Shown piece by piece: positions 54,599-64,000 of a stretch of DNA of 64,000 bases. The stretch is from an uncultured Clostridia bacterium (GTDB lineage: Bacteria; Bacillota; Clostridia; UBA1381; UMGS1253): contig CAKSHB010000001.1 in NCBI GenBank assembly GCA_934456295.1, forward strand, positions 1 to 64,000, read 5' to 3'. The notes beneath the pieces were generated by a model, which did not search any database, was not told the DNA's origin, and was given only the letters and a program-made list of their open reading frames with translations. The number at the start of each line of letters is the position of its first letter. Positions within the stretch are counted from its first letter, which is position 1. The position numbers were made by a program, and so were the translations under genes.

Positions 54599-54819
54599 TT
54601 TTTTACAGCGTTATGCCGTATGAGCGTGTATTTTGTGCCGAAAAGCCGAACGCGACGGTTATGTGCAGAAGAATGGAGGTATATGACGGGGCAGAGGTCG
54701 AGGTCAGCGAAATGCCTGATGGGGGCAGAAGAATAGAGCGGCTTTATTCAACAAATCCGGCATATTATCTTGATAAAAGGTTCTCGCCCGGAAGAACGGT
54801 GTACACAAACAGGGTATAA
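54595..54819 (+). CDS. ylzJ: YlzJ-like protein
   Basis: A 74-residue protein with the YlzJ pattern: N-terminal [13 protein letters not shown], a middle [20 protein letters not shown] and C-terminal [12 protein letters not shown]. YlzJ is a small conserved Firmicutes protein of unknown function that follows tepA. ATGA overlap with the tepA stop. Confidence 0.88.
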   Translation: MIFYSVMPYERVFCAEKPNATVMCRRMEVYDGAEVEVSEMPDGGRRIERLYSTNPAYYLDKRFSPGRTVYTNRV

Positions 54820-54834
54820 GCGCACACAAACCGC

Positions 54835-54863
54835 TTGACAGTGTTTTCTTATATTGTTATAAT
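54835..54863 (+). promoter_or_regulatory. Promoter of the GT2-tagA group
   Basis: Perfect consensus TTGACA (54835-54840), 17 bases, TATAAT (54858-54863), giving a very short leader. Confidence 0.9.
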
Positions 54864-54891
54864 ATAAGCCGAGTAAGATGGGGTGAATATA

Positions 54892-55599
54892 GTGAAAATA
54901 TCTCTTATAATACCCGCATACAACGAGGCTGACAGAATAGCGGCGGCGATTGAAAAGGCAAGAAGTTATTTTGATGCGTCGAGCTATGAATATGAAATAC
55001 TTGTTGTTGATGACGGCAGCAGCGATAATACGGCTCAGGCGGTCCGCAGTGCGGGGCTTGAGCCTGTCATGCTGAAAAAAAACAGCGGAAAGGGCGCGGC
55101 TGTATGCGCAGGGGTACGTGCGTCAAACGGCGACATAATAATGTTTACAGACGCGGACTTGCCTTATGATTTGTCGCTTATTTTTGAAAGCGCGTCAAAA
55201 ATAAGCCGCGGAGCAGATGCTGTAATAGGAAGCCGTGCCGGCGGCGGATATGAAAAGTACGGAGCGCTGAGGAGGTTTTGCTCGGGGGCATTTTCGGTTA
55301 TATCAAACATGTTTCTGCGCCTTGACATAAAAGATACGCAGTGTGGATTTAAGGCGTTTAAAACACAGTGTGCAAAGGATTTGTTTTCGCGGATTACGGT
55401 TGACGGATTTGGGTTTGATATAGAGCTTCTGTATATTGCAAAAAAACTCGGGTATAAAATTGAAACGGTGCCGGCTCATATGATTGCACCGCCCGTGAAA
55501 AGCACGGTAAATCCGATTGCCGACGGTTTTTGTATGCTGCTTGATATTTTTGAAATAAGAAAAAACGACGCACGGGGCATATATGGCATCAAAAAATAA
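54892..55599 (+). CDS. Family 2 glycosyltransferase (dolichyl-phosphate-glucose/mannose synthase-like)
   Basis: A 235-residue GT-A enzyme that would move a sugar from a nucleotide donor to polyprenyl phosphate. Motifs: IIPAYNEADRI at the N-terminus, VVDDGSSDNT (about 38-47), FTDADLPY (about 87-94) and the product-site segment QCGFKAFK. No C-terminal membrane segments. GTG at 54892 follows GGGGTGA; a GTG at 54883 is the alternative. Its polyprenyl sugar could feed the membrane protein encoded next. Confidence 0.9.
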   Translation: MKISLIIPAYNEADRIAAAIEKARSYFDASSYEYEILVVDDGSSDNTAQAVRSAGLEPVMLKKNSGKGAAVCAGVRASNGDIIMFTDADLPYDLSLIFESASKISRGADAVIGSRAGGGYEKYGALRRFCSGAFSVISNMFLRLDIKDTQCGFKAFKTQCAKDLFSRITVDGFGFDIELLYIAKKLGYKIETVPAHMIAPPVKSTVNPIADGFCMLLDIFEIRKNDARGIYGIKK

Positions 55600-55698
55600 C
55601 GCACATGGGTGAAATAATCTCTTATCATTCCCTGCCCTGCCGGTAAGAGAAGTTTGGTTGTTATTTGTGCCGACTCAGGCGGCGGAACGGAGATTTTT

Positions 55699-57162
55699 AT
55701 GAGAAAAACGCTTGACACGCGGCAAAAAGAGCTTTTGCTTCTGTGCGCCGCATTTTTATTATATATTACACGCTATGCGGTGTTCGGATTTTCGTATTAT
55801 CCTGTTTTGGACGACCATATACAGTATTACTGGTATGCAAACGTAAGCGATGTTGTGAGCGAAGTGTTTTTGAAAATCGGCACAATAAGCACAAGACCGC
55901 TTGCGGGGATTTTTGATGTGTATGTGTGGACGCCGCTGTTCGGCATACGCGGAGCCGTGCTTGCGGTGAGTGCGGCGGTGAGCGTTTTGGGAATATACTT
56001 TTTAAAGCGCACGTTTGAAAATATGGATATTCACGCAGGCGCGCTGTTTTATCTTGTGCTTCTGTTTATGCCGATAGGTTTTGAAACGCAGTATTGGCTG
56101 AGCGCGTCATCGCGCGTTATGACGGGCATATTTTTTGCCTCGCTTTCCATGGTGATATTTTCATCATACGCAAAGAGGGGCGGAGCATGGCGGTTCTGCC
56201 TGTTTGCGGTGATGCAGCTTGCGTCATATTGCTTTTATGAACAGGTTACGATTTTTTCTTTTTTGCTGTGTACAGCATATTTTTACCGTACGCGGCAGAA
56301 ATGGGCGGCGTATGCGGTTCCTGTAATAAACGGGCTGATAATAGCCGTGTATTATCTTTTGTTTAAAAGCGTAGGAGCGCTCAGCGGACGTACACAGCTT
56401 GTTTCGGGAGCCGAGGCTGTTTCGCATTTTACATATATGTTTAAGCAGATAAGGGAAATTGCATGGCAGGGGTTGTTTGAGCTTAATGCAAACGGACTTG
56501 TGCGCGGAATGGGCGTGCTGATTAAAAATCCCGTATTTTTTGCAGCTGTAACAGCGCTTGCGGCGGTTTTTGCGGGGCTGTGCTTTTATGACGGAAAAAA
56601 ACGTGCAAAACGTGACGTTTTTGCGGTTTTGTTCGGAGCGGTATGCGCTGTGCTGCCGATGGCGCTGATGTTTGTGACAAAGGACGCGTCTTTGCCGTAC
56701 AGAACGATATACGTACCGCTTATAGGGCTGTGTGTTATTGCAGAATATATTGCCGCGCGGATAAAAATAAATTATGCGGCGGTAAGGTGTATAGTGTTTG
56801 TTATGGCATTTATATTCAGCGTTTCATGTGTCAGTGAGATGAACGATTATAAAAATGTGTCGCAGATTGATGAAAAAATATGCACAGGGATTGCGTCGGC
56901 GCTTGATGATGAGGTTATATCTGGCAAAAGAGAATGTTATGTAATCGGAGCAAGGCGCACATATATAAATGCGAATGCAGAGCATAATGAGCACATAATA
57001 AACGTTACATCAAGCGACTGGGCGCTTACGGGCGCGGTAAGGCACAGCCTCGGCGGATACGCAGGGCGTATTGTGCCTGTTGAGAACGATACAATCGGTG
57101 ATAAAAACGCGCAGATACTGAAGATTAATGAGGACTATACGGTGAGCGTTGTGAGGAAATAA
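55699..57162 (+). CDS. Polytopic membrane protein, GT-C-like architecture
   Basis: A 487-residue protein with about ten to twelve membrane segments and a short C-terminal extracytoplasmic domain (about 405-487). Early in the chain, SYYPVLDDHIQYYWY holds acidic residues in the first external loop, as in GT-C glycosyltransferases that use polyprenyl-phosphate sugars. I do not recognise the family. Its position after a polyprenyl-phosphate glycosyltransferase and before tagA suggests cell surface polymer glycosylation. ATG 55699 follows CGGAGA. Confidence 0.6.
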   Translation: MRKTLDTRQKELLLLCAAFLLYITRYAVFGFSYYPVLDDHIQYYWYANVSDVVSEVFLKIGTISTRPLAGIFDVYVWTPLFGIRGAVLAVSAAVSVLGIYFLKRTFENMDIHAGALFYLVLLFMPIGFETQYWLSASSRVMTGIFFASLSMVIFSSYAKRGGAWRFCLFAVMQLASYCFYEQVTIFSFLLCTAYFYRTRQKWAAYAVPVINGLIIAVYYLLFKSVGALSGRTQLVSGAEAVSHFTYMFKQIREIAWQGLFELNANGLVRGMGVLIKNPVFFAAVTALAAVFAGLCFYDGKKRAKRDVFAVLFGAVCAVLPMALMFVTKDASLPYRTIYVPLIGLCVIAEYIAARIKINYAAVRCIVFVMAFIFSVSCVSEMNDYKNVSQIDEKICTGIASALDDEVISGKRECYVIGARRTYINANAEHNEHIINVTSSDWALTGAVRHSLGGYAGRIVPVENDTIGDKNAQILKINEDYTVSVVRK

Positions 57163-57202
57163 ATTGCGGTAAAAAATTTTTGGCGGAACGGAGATAAATG
57201 TT

Positions 57203-57958
57203 ATGGCAGAAAACGGCGGAAATACAATCAACATACTCGGGGTGGAAATTTCTGAGGAAAGCATGAGCGATACGGTGAAAAAACTTTTGGGATATCTTGA
57301 CGAGCCGCGCATGCATGCTGTTTATACGCCAAATTCGGAGATTATATATATGGCGTATAAAGACGAGAAGTTCAGAGAGGTGCTTAACTCGGCGGAGATC
57401 AGAACCGCTGATGGTATAGGTGTTGTGTATGCTTCAAAAATACTGAAAAAGCCCATAAGCGAGCGTGTGGCAGGATATGATTTGATGCATGCGTTTCTGA
57501 AAGAGGCGGCAAAGGACAAAAGAAAAGTTTATCTGTTCGGCTCAAAGCCGGGCGTTGCCGAAAATGCGGGCAGAATGCTCTGCGATATGTATAAGGGGCT
57601 TGAAATCTGCGGTACGCGCAACGGTTATTTCAGCGAAGCGGACACGGACGGCATAATCAAGGGAATAAATGCGGCAAAGCCCGACATATTGCTGGTATGC
57701 CTCGGCGCACCGAAACAGGAAAAATGGATTTATGATAACCGCGACAAGCTCGATGTAAGGGTTGCGATGGGGCTTGGCGGCAGTCTTGACACACTCACGG
57801 GTGTGCTTAAGCGTGCGCCCGAGTCATGGCAGAAGCTGGGGCTTGAGTGGGCGTACAGGCTTGTGTGCGACCCGAAGAGAATAATAAGAATGACGGCGCT
57901 GCCGCGTTTTGCGCTGACGGTTTTATTCAAAGGAAAAAGGTATAAAAACGAAAAATGA
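57203..57958 (+). CDS. tagA: WecG/TagA/CpsF family glycosyltransferase
   Basis: A 251-residue GT26 enzyme that usually transfers N-acetylmannosamine to GlcNAc-diphospho-undecaprenol, the linkage step of teichoic acids and some secondary wall polymers. Family motifs are TPNSEIIYMA (about 42-51), ADGIGVVYASK, VYLFGSKPGVAENA and LGAPKQEKWI (about 172-181). Start ATG 57203 is preceded by ACGGAGA. The acceptor polymer in this organism is unknown; SLH proteins encoded in this window would need such a polymer. Confidence 0.92.
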   Translation: MAENGGNTINILGVEISEESMSDTVKKLLGYLDEPRMHAVYTPNSEIIYMAYKDEKFREVLNSAEIRTADGIGVVYASKILKKPISERVAGYDLMHAFLKEAAKDKRKVYLFGSKPGVAENAGRMLCDMYKGLEICGTRNGYFSEADTDGIIKGINAAKPDILLVCLGAPKQEKWIYDNRDKLDVRVAMGLGGSLDTLTGVLKRAPESWQKLGLEWAYRLVCDPKRIIRMTALPRFALTVLFKGKRYKNEK

Positions 57959-58021
57959 AAGGGTTCTGTATAATAAATGGCTTGCATAAAAGAAAGATTT
58001 TGTATATGAGGAGGGTATAAA

Positions 58022-58699
58022 ATGGGTATGCTTTTTGCAATCGAGGGCGTAGACGGTTCGGGCAAGGAAACGCAGACGAAGTTTTTGTATGACAAACTTC
58101 TGTGCGAGGGAAAAAATGCTGTGCGCATAAGTTTTCCCGATTATGACAGCGACTCGTCATATGCCGTAAAAATGTATCTTTCGGGGCAGTTCGGAAAAAA
58201 TGCAAATGACATAAATGCAAAAGCCGCCTCGACATTTTTTGCTCTCGACAGATACATTTCGTATAAGACGAAATGGGAAAAAATATATAACGGCGACAGC
58301 ATAATCGTTGCTGACAGGTATGTGACATCAAATATGATACATCAGGCGTCAAAGTTTGCCGATAATGGGCAAAAGGACGAATTTCTGGAGTGGCTGTGCG
58401 ATTTTGAATATGGGGTGTATGGGCTGCCAAAGCCCGATAAGGTAATTTTTCTCGATGTTGCGCCCGAGGTGAGCGAAAAGCTGACGCGCGGCAGAAAAAA
58501 CAAGGCGACGGGCGGCAGTGACAAAGACATTCACGAGAGCGATGCGTCGCACATAAAAAACAGCTATAACAATGCAAAATATGTTGCAAAAAAGTATGGC
58601 TGGGAAATCATAGAATGTGCGCCCAAAGGAAAAATGAGAAGTATAGAGGACATAGGTACACAGATTTACGGCATACTTTTTGAAAAAGCGGATTTTTAA
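58022..58699 (+). CDS. tmk: Thymidylate kinase
   Basis: Phosphorylates dTMP to dTDP. The 225-residue protein has the P-loop EGVDGSGKETQ (about 8-18), the DR motif in VADRYVTSNM (about 98-107) and the region with LDVAPEVSEKL. The P-loop carries E after GSGK instead of the common T or S, and the LID is longer than in the E. coli enzyme, as in a known divergent Tmk-like group. AGGAGGG precedes the ATG. Confidence 0.88.
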   Translation: MGMLFAIEGVDGSGKETQTKFLYDKLLCEGKNAVRISFPDYDSDSSYAVKMYLSGQFGKNANDINAKAASTFFALDRYISYKTKWEKIYNGDSIIVADRYVTSNMIHQASKFADNGQKDEFLEWLCDFEYGVYGLPKPDKVIFLDVAPEVSEKLTRGRKNKATGGSDKDIHESDASHIKNSYNNAKYVAKKYGWEIIECAPKGKMRSIEDIGTQIYGILFEKADF

Positions 58700-58741
58700 T
58701 ACATAGCTTTTTAACACATTATGAACAATCGGAGCATGATG

Positions 58742-58770
58742 TGGACAAAAAGCGAAAAATATGATTTAAT
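58742..58770 (+). promoter_or_regulatory. Possible promoter of the TPR gene
   Basis: TGGACA (58742-58747), 17 bases, TTTAAT (58765-58770), about 100 bases before the likely start. Confidence 0.45.
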
Positions 58771-58872
58771 TATTGGTAACGATGTAAAATAGCGGACATA
58801 ACCGATATTTGCAAAAACGGTTAATAAACGGCAAAACTGCATGTGAAATATACAAAAAAGGGGTTTGCGAAA

Positions 58873-59706
58873 TTGAAAAAGAAAAAAATGCCGGCAAAAA
58901 CAATTCTGATTATTGCCGCTGTTGCGGTAATCGGCTTTTTGATTTCTATGGGAAATTATCTTGTTGCACTTTGCGCAACGGTTATAATAGCCGCAGGCGC
59001 AGCCTTTTGGTACTGGCCCGAGCTGCAATGTGCGCTCGGTCAGTCCGAGTATGCAAAGGGAAACAACACGAAAGCGCTGGCGCTTTTGAAGAAAGCGCAC
59101 GAATCGAGCCGCTCAAAGCCGTCGGTTTCGGCTGCATATGCATACATACTGCTGCGTGTGGGACAGGCTGAAGAGGCGTCAAAGGTTTTAAATTACGTTT
59201 TATTGAACTCAAAGCTTAAAGAGCAGGACCGCGCACAACTCCGGCAGATTTTGTCGCTCGTGCGCTACAGACAGGGTGATTTTGAGGAGGCAACACGCCT
59301 CATGGAGCTTGTTTTTGAGGTTTACAAAAACACGGGGGTATACGGTGCGCTCGGATATTATAAAATTTTATCAAATTCGCCCGATATGGAAAAATTCAAT
59401 GAGGAGGCATATGACTACAACAGTGACGACAAGGTTATAATCGATAATATGGTTATACTTGCGCTTAAAAAAGGAGATTTGCAGAAAGCAAAGGAACTTT
59501 CCGATAAAAGTATCGGTGCGGGAAATAGGGGCGTTGAGATATTCTATCATGCGGGGCAGACATATGAGGCTCTCGGTGAAAATGATAAGGCGGCTGATTT
59601 TTTCAGAAAGGCAAAGTCGTGTCAGCGTTCATTTATGACTACGGTTACCGAGGCAGAGGTTGAAAATGCAATTGAGAGGCTCGGCGGAAACGGTGAGGAT
59701 AATTAA
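58873..59706 (+). CDS. Membrane-anchored tetratricopeptide repeat protein
   Basis: A 277-residue protein with a lysine-rich start, two adjacent membrane segments (about 12-30 and 34-50) and a cytoplasmic array of TPR helices to the end, e.g. GNNTKALALLKKAHESSR, VGQAEEASKVLNYVL and LGENDKAADFFRKAKS. TPR proteins are scaffolds; partners are unknown. The start is uncertain: TTG 58873 has AAAGGGG 9 bases upstream, and GTG 58843 would add ten residues. Confidence 0.75.
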   Translation: MKKKKMPAKTILIIAAVAVIGFLISMGNYLVALCATVIIAAGAAFWYWPELQCALGQSEYAKGNNTKALALLKKAHESSRSKPSVSAAYAYILLRVGQAEEASKVLNYVLLNSKLKEQDRAQLRQILSLVRYRQGDFEEATRLMELVFEVYKNTGVYGALGYYKILSNSPDMEKFNEEAYDYNSDDKVIIDNMVILALKKGDLQKAKELSDKSIGAGNRGVEIFYHAGQTYEALGENDKAADFFRKAKSCQRSFMTTVTEAEVENAIERLGGNGEDN

Positions 59707-59767
59707 ATTTACATTTTGAGCCGCAGAAAGTTATGCAAATAATTCGCCCGTATGGGTAAATATTTAA

Positions 59768-59811
59768 AAAAGTGAACATTTAAAAGTGAACATTTAATTG
59801 ACAAAGTCAAT
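59768..59811 (+). repeat. Overlapping 14-bp-period repeat and dyad upstream of the cyclophilin genes
   Basis: AAAAGTGAACATTTAA occurs at 59768-59783 and again at 59782-59797. It is followed directly by the dyad ATTGAC-AAA-GTCAAT (59797-59811), which also contains a TTGACA. A -10 such as TAAAAT (59819-59824) would be close. This is probably the control region of the following gene. Confidence 0.65.
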
Positions 59812-59842
59812 TTTGTTATAAAATAAACGGAGGTATCAGAAA

Positions 59843-60475
59843 ATGAAAAAAAGTATTTTGTGTGTTTTACTTGCAGCTGTAATGACGCTGTCGCTGTGCG
59901 CATGCGGAAATCAGGCAGAAACCGTACCGAGTGCATCGCCGAGCGCGTCGCCGTCACCGATTCCCGAGGCATCGCCCGACCCGTCAAAGACAAACATAGT
60001 GATTGAAACAGAGTACGGCGAAATTAAAGCAGAGCTTTATCCCGAAGTTGCGCCGATAACGGTTGCAAACTTTCAGCAGCTTGTGGAAAAAGGCTTTTAT
60101 GACGGTCTTACCTTCCACAGAATAATTGACGGATTTATGATACAGGGCGGTGACCCGAAAGGCAACGGCACGGGCGGTTCCGACAAGAAAATCAAGGGCG
60201 AATTTTCCTCAAACGGCGTGCAGAACGATTTGAAGCATGAACGCGGCGTTTTGTCAATGGCAAGAAGCACTGCGCCGAACTCGGCAAGCAGCCAGTTCTT
60301 CATCATGCATGCGGACGCACCGCACCTTGACGGTGAATATGCGGCGTTCGGCAAGGTTACGGACGGCATGGAGGTAGTTGACAAAATTGTTGAGAATGCT
60401 AAGGTTGAGGACGCAAACGGAACTGTTGCGCCGGAAAATCAGCCGAAGATTATATCGATAAAGTTTGCAGATTAA
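59843..60475 (+). CDS. Lipoprotein cyclophilin-type peptidyl-prolyl isomerase
   Basis: Extracytoplasmic prolyl isomerase of 210 residues. A lipoprotein signal (residues 1-21) ends in the lipobox LCAC with Cys21, followed by a Pro/Ser-rich linker (about 26-48) and a cyclophilin domain (about 50-210). The domain has the bacterial core [15 protein letters not shown] (catalytic arginine), GVLSMAR and SSQFFIMH. It likely helps fold exported proteins. A close cytoplasmic copy follows 44 bases downstream. Confidence 0.95.
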   Translation: MKKSILCVLLAAVMTLSLCACGNQAETVPSASPSASPSPIPEASPDPSKTNIVIETEYGEIKAELYPEVAPITVANFQQLVEKGFYDGLTFHRIIDGFMIQGGDPKGNGTGGSDKKIKGEFSSNGVQNDLKHERGVLSMARSTAPNSASSQFFIMHADAPHLDGEYAAFGKVTDGMEVVDKIVENAKVEDANGTVAPENQPKIISIKFAD

Positions 60476-60519
60476 AAAGGACATTAAAATCCGGAATAAA
60501 TGCGAAAGGAAAAACTCAG

Positions 60520-61023
60520 ATGGAAAATAAGGAAAAAATTTATGTAATGATTGAAACGGAAAAGGGAAATATTAAAGCAGAGCTTTATTCCGACATTGCA
60601 CCGATAACGGTCGCAAACTTTTGTGAACTGGCGGAAAAGGGCTTCTATGACGGACTGACATTTCACAGAATAATCGACGGATTTATGATACAGGGCGGTG
60701 ACCCAATGGGAAACGGCACGGGCGGTTCCGATAAGAAAATCAAGGGCGAATTTTCCTCAAACGGCGTGCAGAACGATTTGAAGCATGAACGCGGCGTTTT
60801 GTCAATGGCAAGAAGCATGAACCCGAATTCGGCAAGCAGCCAGTTTTTCATCATGCATGCGGACGCACCGCATCTTGACGGTGAATATGCGGCGTTCGGC
60901 AGGGTTGTTGACGGTATTGAGGTTGTTGATGAAATTGTAAAAAATGCCGAAGTTGAGGACTTTAACGGCACGGTATTGGGCAAAAATCAACCAAAAATCA
61001 ACAGAATTTACGTTATAAAATAA
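60520..61023 (+). CDS. Cytoplasmic cyclophilin-type peptidyl-prolyl isomerase
   Basis: A 167-residue cyclophilin without signal, otherwise parallel to the preceding lipoprotein: [22 protein letters not shown] and SSQFFIMH. The DNA of the two catalytic cores is almost identical over some 190 bases, including third codon positions, while the ends have diverged. This suggests tandem duplication with later gene conversion. GAAAGGAAAAAC precedes the ATG. Confidence 0.95.
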   Translation: MENKEKIYVMIETEKGNIKAELYSDIAPITVANFCELAEKGFYDGLTFHRIIDGFMIQGGDPMGNGTGGSDKKIKGEFSSNGVQNDLKHERGVLSMARSMNPNSASSQFFIMHADAPHLDGEYAAFGRVVDGIEVVDEIVKNAEVEDFNGTVLGKNQPKINRIYVIK

Positions 61024-61062
61024 AATAAAATTGAGATAATTAATTTTTTAACAAAAAAACTC

Positions 61063-62153
<1,091 letters not shown>

Positions 62154-62224
62154 TTAAAAGCAGAATAATCCAAAATATAACTGATGCCTGAAAGCGGCTT
62201 GGTTTATGAAATGGAAAGAGGAAT

Positions 62225-62261
62225 GCTGTGCAGCCGCATGTTGTGTCTGCACGGCATTTTT
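62225..62261 (+). terminator. Terminator after gap
   Basis: GCTGTGCAG (62225-62233) pairs with CTGCACGGC (62247-62255), followed by ATTTTT. Confidence 0.75.
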
Positions 62262-62316
62262 GCTTTTTATGTTTTATTTTTATCGGGTCGGAATATGGCG
62301 GAAAGGAGAGTTGGTT

Positions 62317-62715
62317 ATGATTTGTGATAAATGCGGTACGGTAAATGATGAGGGCTATAAATTCTGCATGAAATGCGGAATGCCGCTCGGAGAGGAAAAA
62401 ATGCAGACACCGGGACTGAGCGCTGCGCCGAATACTGTATATGCTGTGCAGCCGCATAAAGACCCGTTTTCATGGGGAGATATCAGCGTAATACTCGGAT
62501 TTGTCTGTTCAATAGCGGGCATGTTCTGGTTTTGGCTGCTGCTGTGCCCTGTGGGGCTTGGTTTTTCAATTTTCGGTTTTTATAAAAACAAAACAAAAAA
62601 GCTTGCCGTTGCCGGAATTGTGATATCGGCTTTGGGTATACTTATCAAAATCGGCTATATTTTGTATACAAACAACTGGCTGCCGTCATGGGTGACATCG
62701 GGTGTGCTTGGCTGA
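62317..62715 (+). CDS. Zinc-ribbon membrane protein (DUF4190-like)
   Basis: A 132-residue protein: N-terminal zinc ribbon with CDKCG and CMKCG (residues 3-22), a linker, then two or three membrane segments (about 52-90 and 97-118) with the GFYKNKTKKLAVAGIVIS turn seen in DUF4190-type proteins. Function unknown. ATG 62317 follows GAAAGGAGAG; a longer open frame upstream overlaps the gap terminator. Confidence 0.8.
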   Translation: MICDKCGTVNDEGYKFCMKCGMPLGEEKMQTPGLSAAPNTVYAVQPHKDPFSWGDISVILGFVCSIAGMFWFWLLLCPVGLGFSIFGFYKNKTKKLAVAGIVISALGILIKIGYILYTNNWLPSWVTSGVLG

Positions 62716-62730
62716 GATAATTTAAGTAAT

Positions 62731-62763
62731 AAAAAATCTCCCGCAGTATCGGGAGATTTTTTT
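62731..62763. terminator. Bidirectional terminator
   Basis: AAAAAATCTCCCG pairs perfectly with CGGGAGATTTTTT around a 6-base loop. It serves the genes converging from both sides. Confidence 0.92.
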
Positions 62764-62780
62764 GTTATGTATCCGAGAAA

Positions 62781-63542
62781 TTACTTTGAAAGACGTGCCT
62801 CGGCAATGCACGGATAAACATAATTCCAGTCATTCCTTGCCATTGCACATTCTGCATTAATCTTTAAAACTTTGATATTTGAAACATCGATGTTAAATGT
62901 TGTCGATTTCATTCCGTTTGAAATTATGGGCGATGAATATATGAGCCGTCCGTTGCCATAAAATTTTATCTGAGCCGATTTATCTCGGTTTGAGCTCGAA
63001 TTAGTGGTGATTATGCCTTCAAAGGTTTTGTATTGGCTGTTGAGCAAATAGGATATGTTCTGATAACATTCCAGGCTGCCGTCGTTTAATTCGCGTGCAC
63101 CCTCGTTTTTTATATCGCACAGAGTGAATTTTATTCCGCGGTCGTATTTCATACCGTCGGACATTTCGGTTTTTGAGGGAATTGCGGAGAAAACATTTGA
63201 TTTTCCGGTTATCTGATAATCGACATATCCCATCTGGTCAAGCCAGTCATAATTTTTGCTGCCGAGCGTTACAGTGCTTGTCTGAGGTTCCCATGAAACT
63301 TCTTTGTCAAAAGCGGTTGCAACGGCTCTGACCGGCAGATATGTAGTCCCGTTGTAAACAAATGGCTCTACGCTGTTTCCGTTTGCGTCTGTCGGCTGAT
63401 ATTCTCTTCCGTCAATCAAAATTTTTATGTTGTCATAGATGATGTCGATTGTTTCCGTAGCCTGTTTTGCAAATACCGCACCGCATGTCAAAACGGCTCC
63501 GATTAGTGTCCCCAAAATTAATCCGTTCAATTTTTTGTTCAT
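62781..63542 (-). CDS. Secreted copper amine oxidase N-terminal-like (stalk) and NPCBM-like domain protein
   Basis: A 253-residue exported protein. A signal peptide (1-25, ending VFA) is followed by a stalk domain of the copper amine oxidase N-terminal type (about 35-95) with IKILIDGREYQP, FVYNGTTYLPVRAVATAF and WEPQTSTVTLG. The C-terminal part (about 110-253) has the pattern of an NPCBM/NEW2-like carbohydrate-binding beta domain, including NSQYKTFEGII. This combination is common on Clostridia cell surfaces. Start ATG 63542; ATG 63554 is an alternative. Confidence 0.82.
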   Translation of the reverse strand: MNKKLNGLILGTLIGAVLTCGAVFAKQATETIDIIYDNIKILIDGREYQPTDANGNSVEPFVYNGTTYLPVRAVATAFDKEVSWEPQTSTVTLGSKNYDWLDQMGYVDYQITGKSNVFSAIPSKTEMSDGMKYDRGIKFTLCDIKNEGARELNDGSLECYQNISYLLNSQYKTFEGIITTNSSSNRDKSAQIKFYGNGRLIYSSPIISNGMKSTTFNIDVSNIKVLKINAECAMARNDWNYVYPCIAEARLSK

Positions 63543-63610
63543 AAGAATTTCCATTCCGCCGGAGGCTAACATGAAAAAACTTTATATTAAATCCTCCTGC
63601 AAGTTAATTT

Positions 63611-63680
63611 TTGACACTTAGTGAATGTCATATTTCAAATTGTGACACTGTATAATAATTTTGTCAAGCGCTAAATGTCA
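63611..63680 (+). promoter_or_regulatory. Array of TGACA/TGTCA half-sites between two divergent genes
   Basis: Half-sites lie at 63612-63616, 63626-63630, 63643-63647, 63662-63666 and 63676-63680, some as inverted pairs, around a TATAAT at 63651-63656. They fit an operator for the XRE regulator encoded immediately downstream. Confidence 0.5.
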
Positions 63681-63696
63681 AAATGGAGGATACGTC

Positions 63697-63978
63697 ATGT
63701 TTAAAAATAAATCTGCGTCGGGGCGTAATAATATATGCGGTGAGAATGTATACAGACTGCGAAAAAAGCATGAGCCGAAAATGTCGCAGAGAATTTTAGC
63801 CGAGAGTCTTCAGGTTATGGGAATAGATGTGGACAAAAACGCTGTTCAGCGGATAGAAAGCGGACAGAGATTTGTGACGGATATAGAACTTCTGGCGCTG
63901 GCAAGGATTTTTAGCGTTACGTGCGAAGAATTAGTCGGCGAATATAAATTTATCTTGGACGATGGATTTGGCGAATAA
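63697..63978 (+). CDS. XRE-family HTH regulator
   Basis: A 93-residue protein with one helix-turn-helix domain (about 12-80): NVYRLRKKHEPKMSQRILAE, then the recognition region DVDKNAVQRIESGQR and DIELLALARIFSVTCEELVG. This form is frequent in Firmicutes genomes and prophages. ATG 63697 follows GGAGGA. The gene lies opposite the stalk protein gene across a region full of TGACA half-sites, so it may control that gene and itself. Confidence 0.85.
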   Translation: MFKNKSASGRNNICGENVYRLRKKHEPKMSQRILAESLQVMGIDVDKNAVQRIESGQRFVTDIELLALARIFSVTCEELVGEYKFILDDGFGE

Positions 63979-64000
63979 TCAATTAAAAGTTTTGATGTGT

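Overview
The window reads as a chromosomal segment of an anaerobic, endospore-forming member of the Clostridia (Firmicutes). It carries spo0A, a SpoVD/SpoVE-type division block, bofA, ytaF, tepA-ylzJ and a CIRCE heat-shock operator. It also has type III glutamine synthetase, B12-dependent methionine synthesis and many TTGACA/TATAAT promoters with GGAGG ribosome sites. I cannot assign an order or species. The MurE motif DNPR predicts meso-diaminopimelate peptidoglycan.

Layout. 1-383 is the tail of a short-chain dehydrogenase. 683-16404 is one division and cell wall block on the + strand: mraZ, rsmH, ftsL-like, spoVD-type PBP, murE, murF, mraY, ftsW/spoVE, murG, murA, divIB, DUF881, sbp, ftsZ. 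It starts with a 10-bp-phased MraZ operator array and lacks murD. 16437-20471 (-) is a methionine operon: metF, a separate methionine synthase activation protein, and a metH without that domain. 20554-22078 (-) is a phenylacetate-CoA ligase with an attenuator-like leader. 22112-23500 is an A/T-rich island of broken mobile genes (IS30-type transposase end, three phage-like fragments, a beheaded tyrosine recombinase) between imperfect inverted repeats. 23542-29459 (-) holds nfo, htpG under a perfect CIRCE, and leuCDB.

29460-33946 is nitrogen metabolism: a possible C-rich small RNA, then glnN behind an attenuator, then an ammonium channel fused to its own P-II regulator. 33950-41472 holds carD, femX, alr, prfA, small membrane proteins, spo0A, a ribbon-helix-helix protein and tRNA-Ser(GGA).

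41651-47736 is the most interesting segment. One promoter drives an SLH-anchored alpha/alpha-barrel protein, a membrane-anchored DUF4430 protein, an ECF T component, and one chain fusing two ECF ATPases to a membrane S-like domain. The two surface domains correspond to the two domains of animal transcobalamin and intrinsic factor. I therefore propose a split surface cobalamin-capture and uptake system; this fits with the B12-dependent metH in the same window but is unproven.

47752-63978 holds ytaF, a heterodimeric ABC exporter, a polysaccharide deacetylase, a regulator/membrane protein pair, tepA-ylzJ, a cell wall glycosylation group (GT2, a polytopic protein, tagA), tmk, a TPR protein, twin cyclophilins that look gene-converted, gap, and small surface and regulatory genes.
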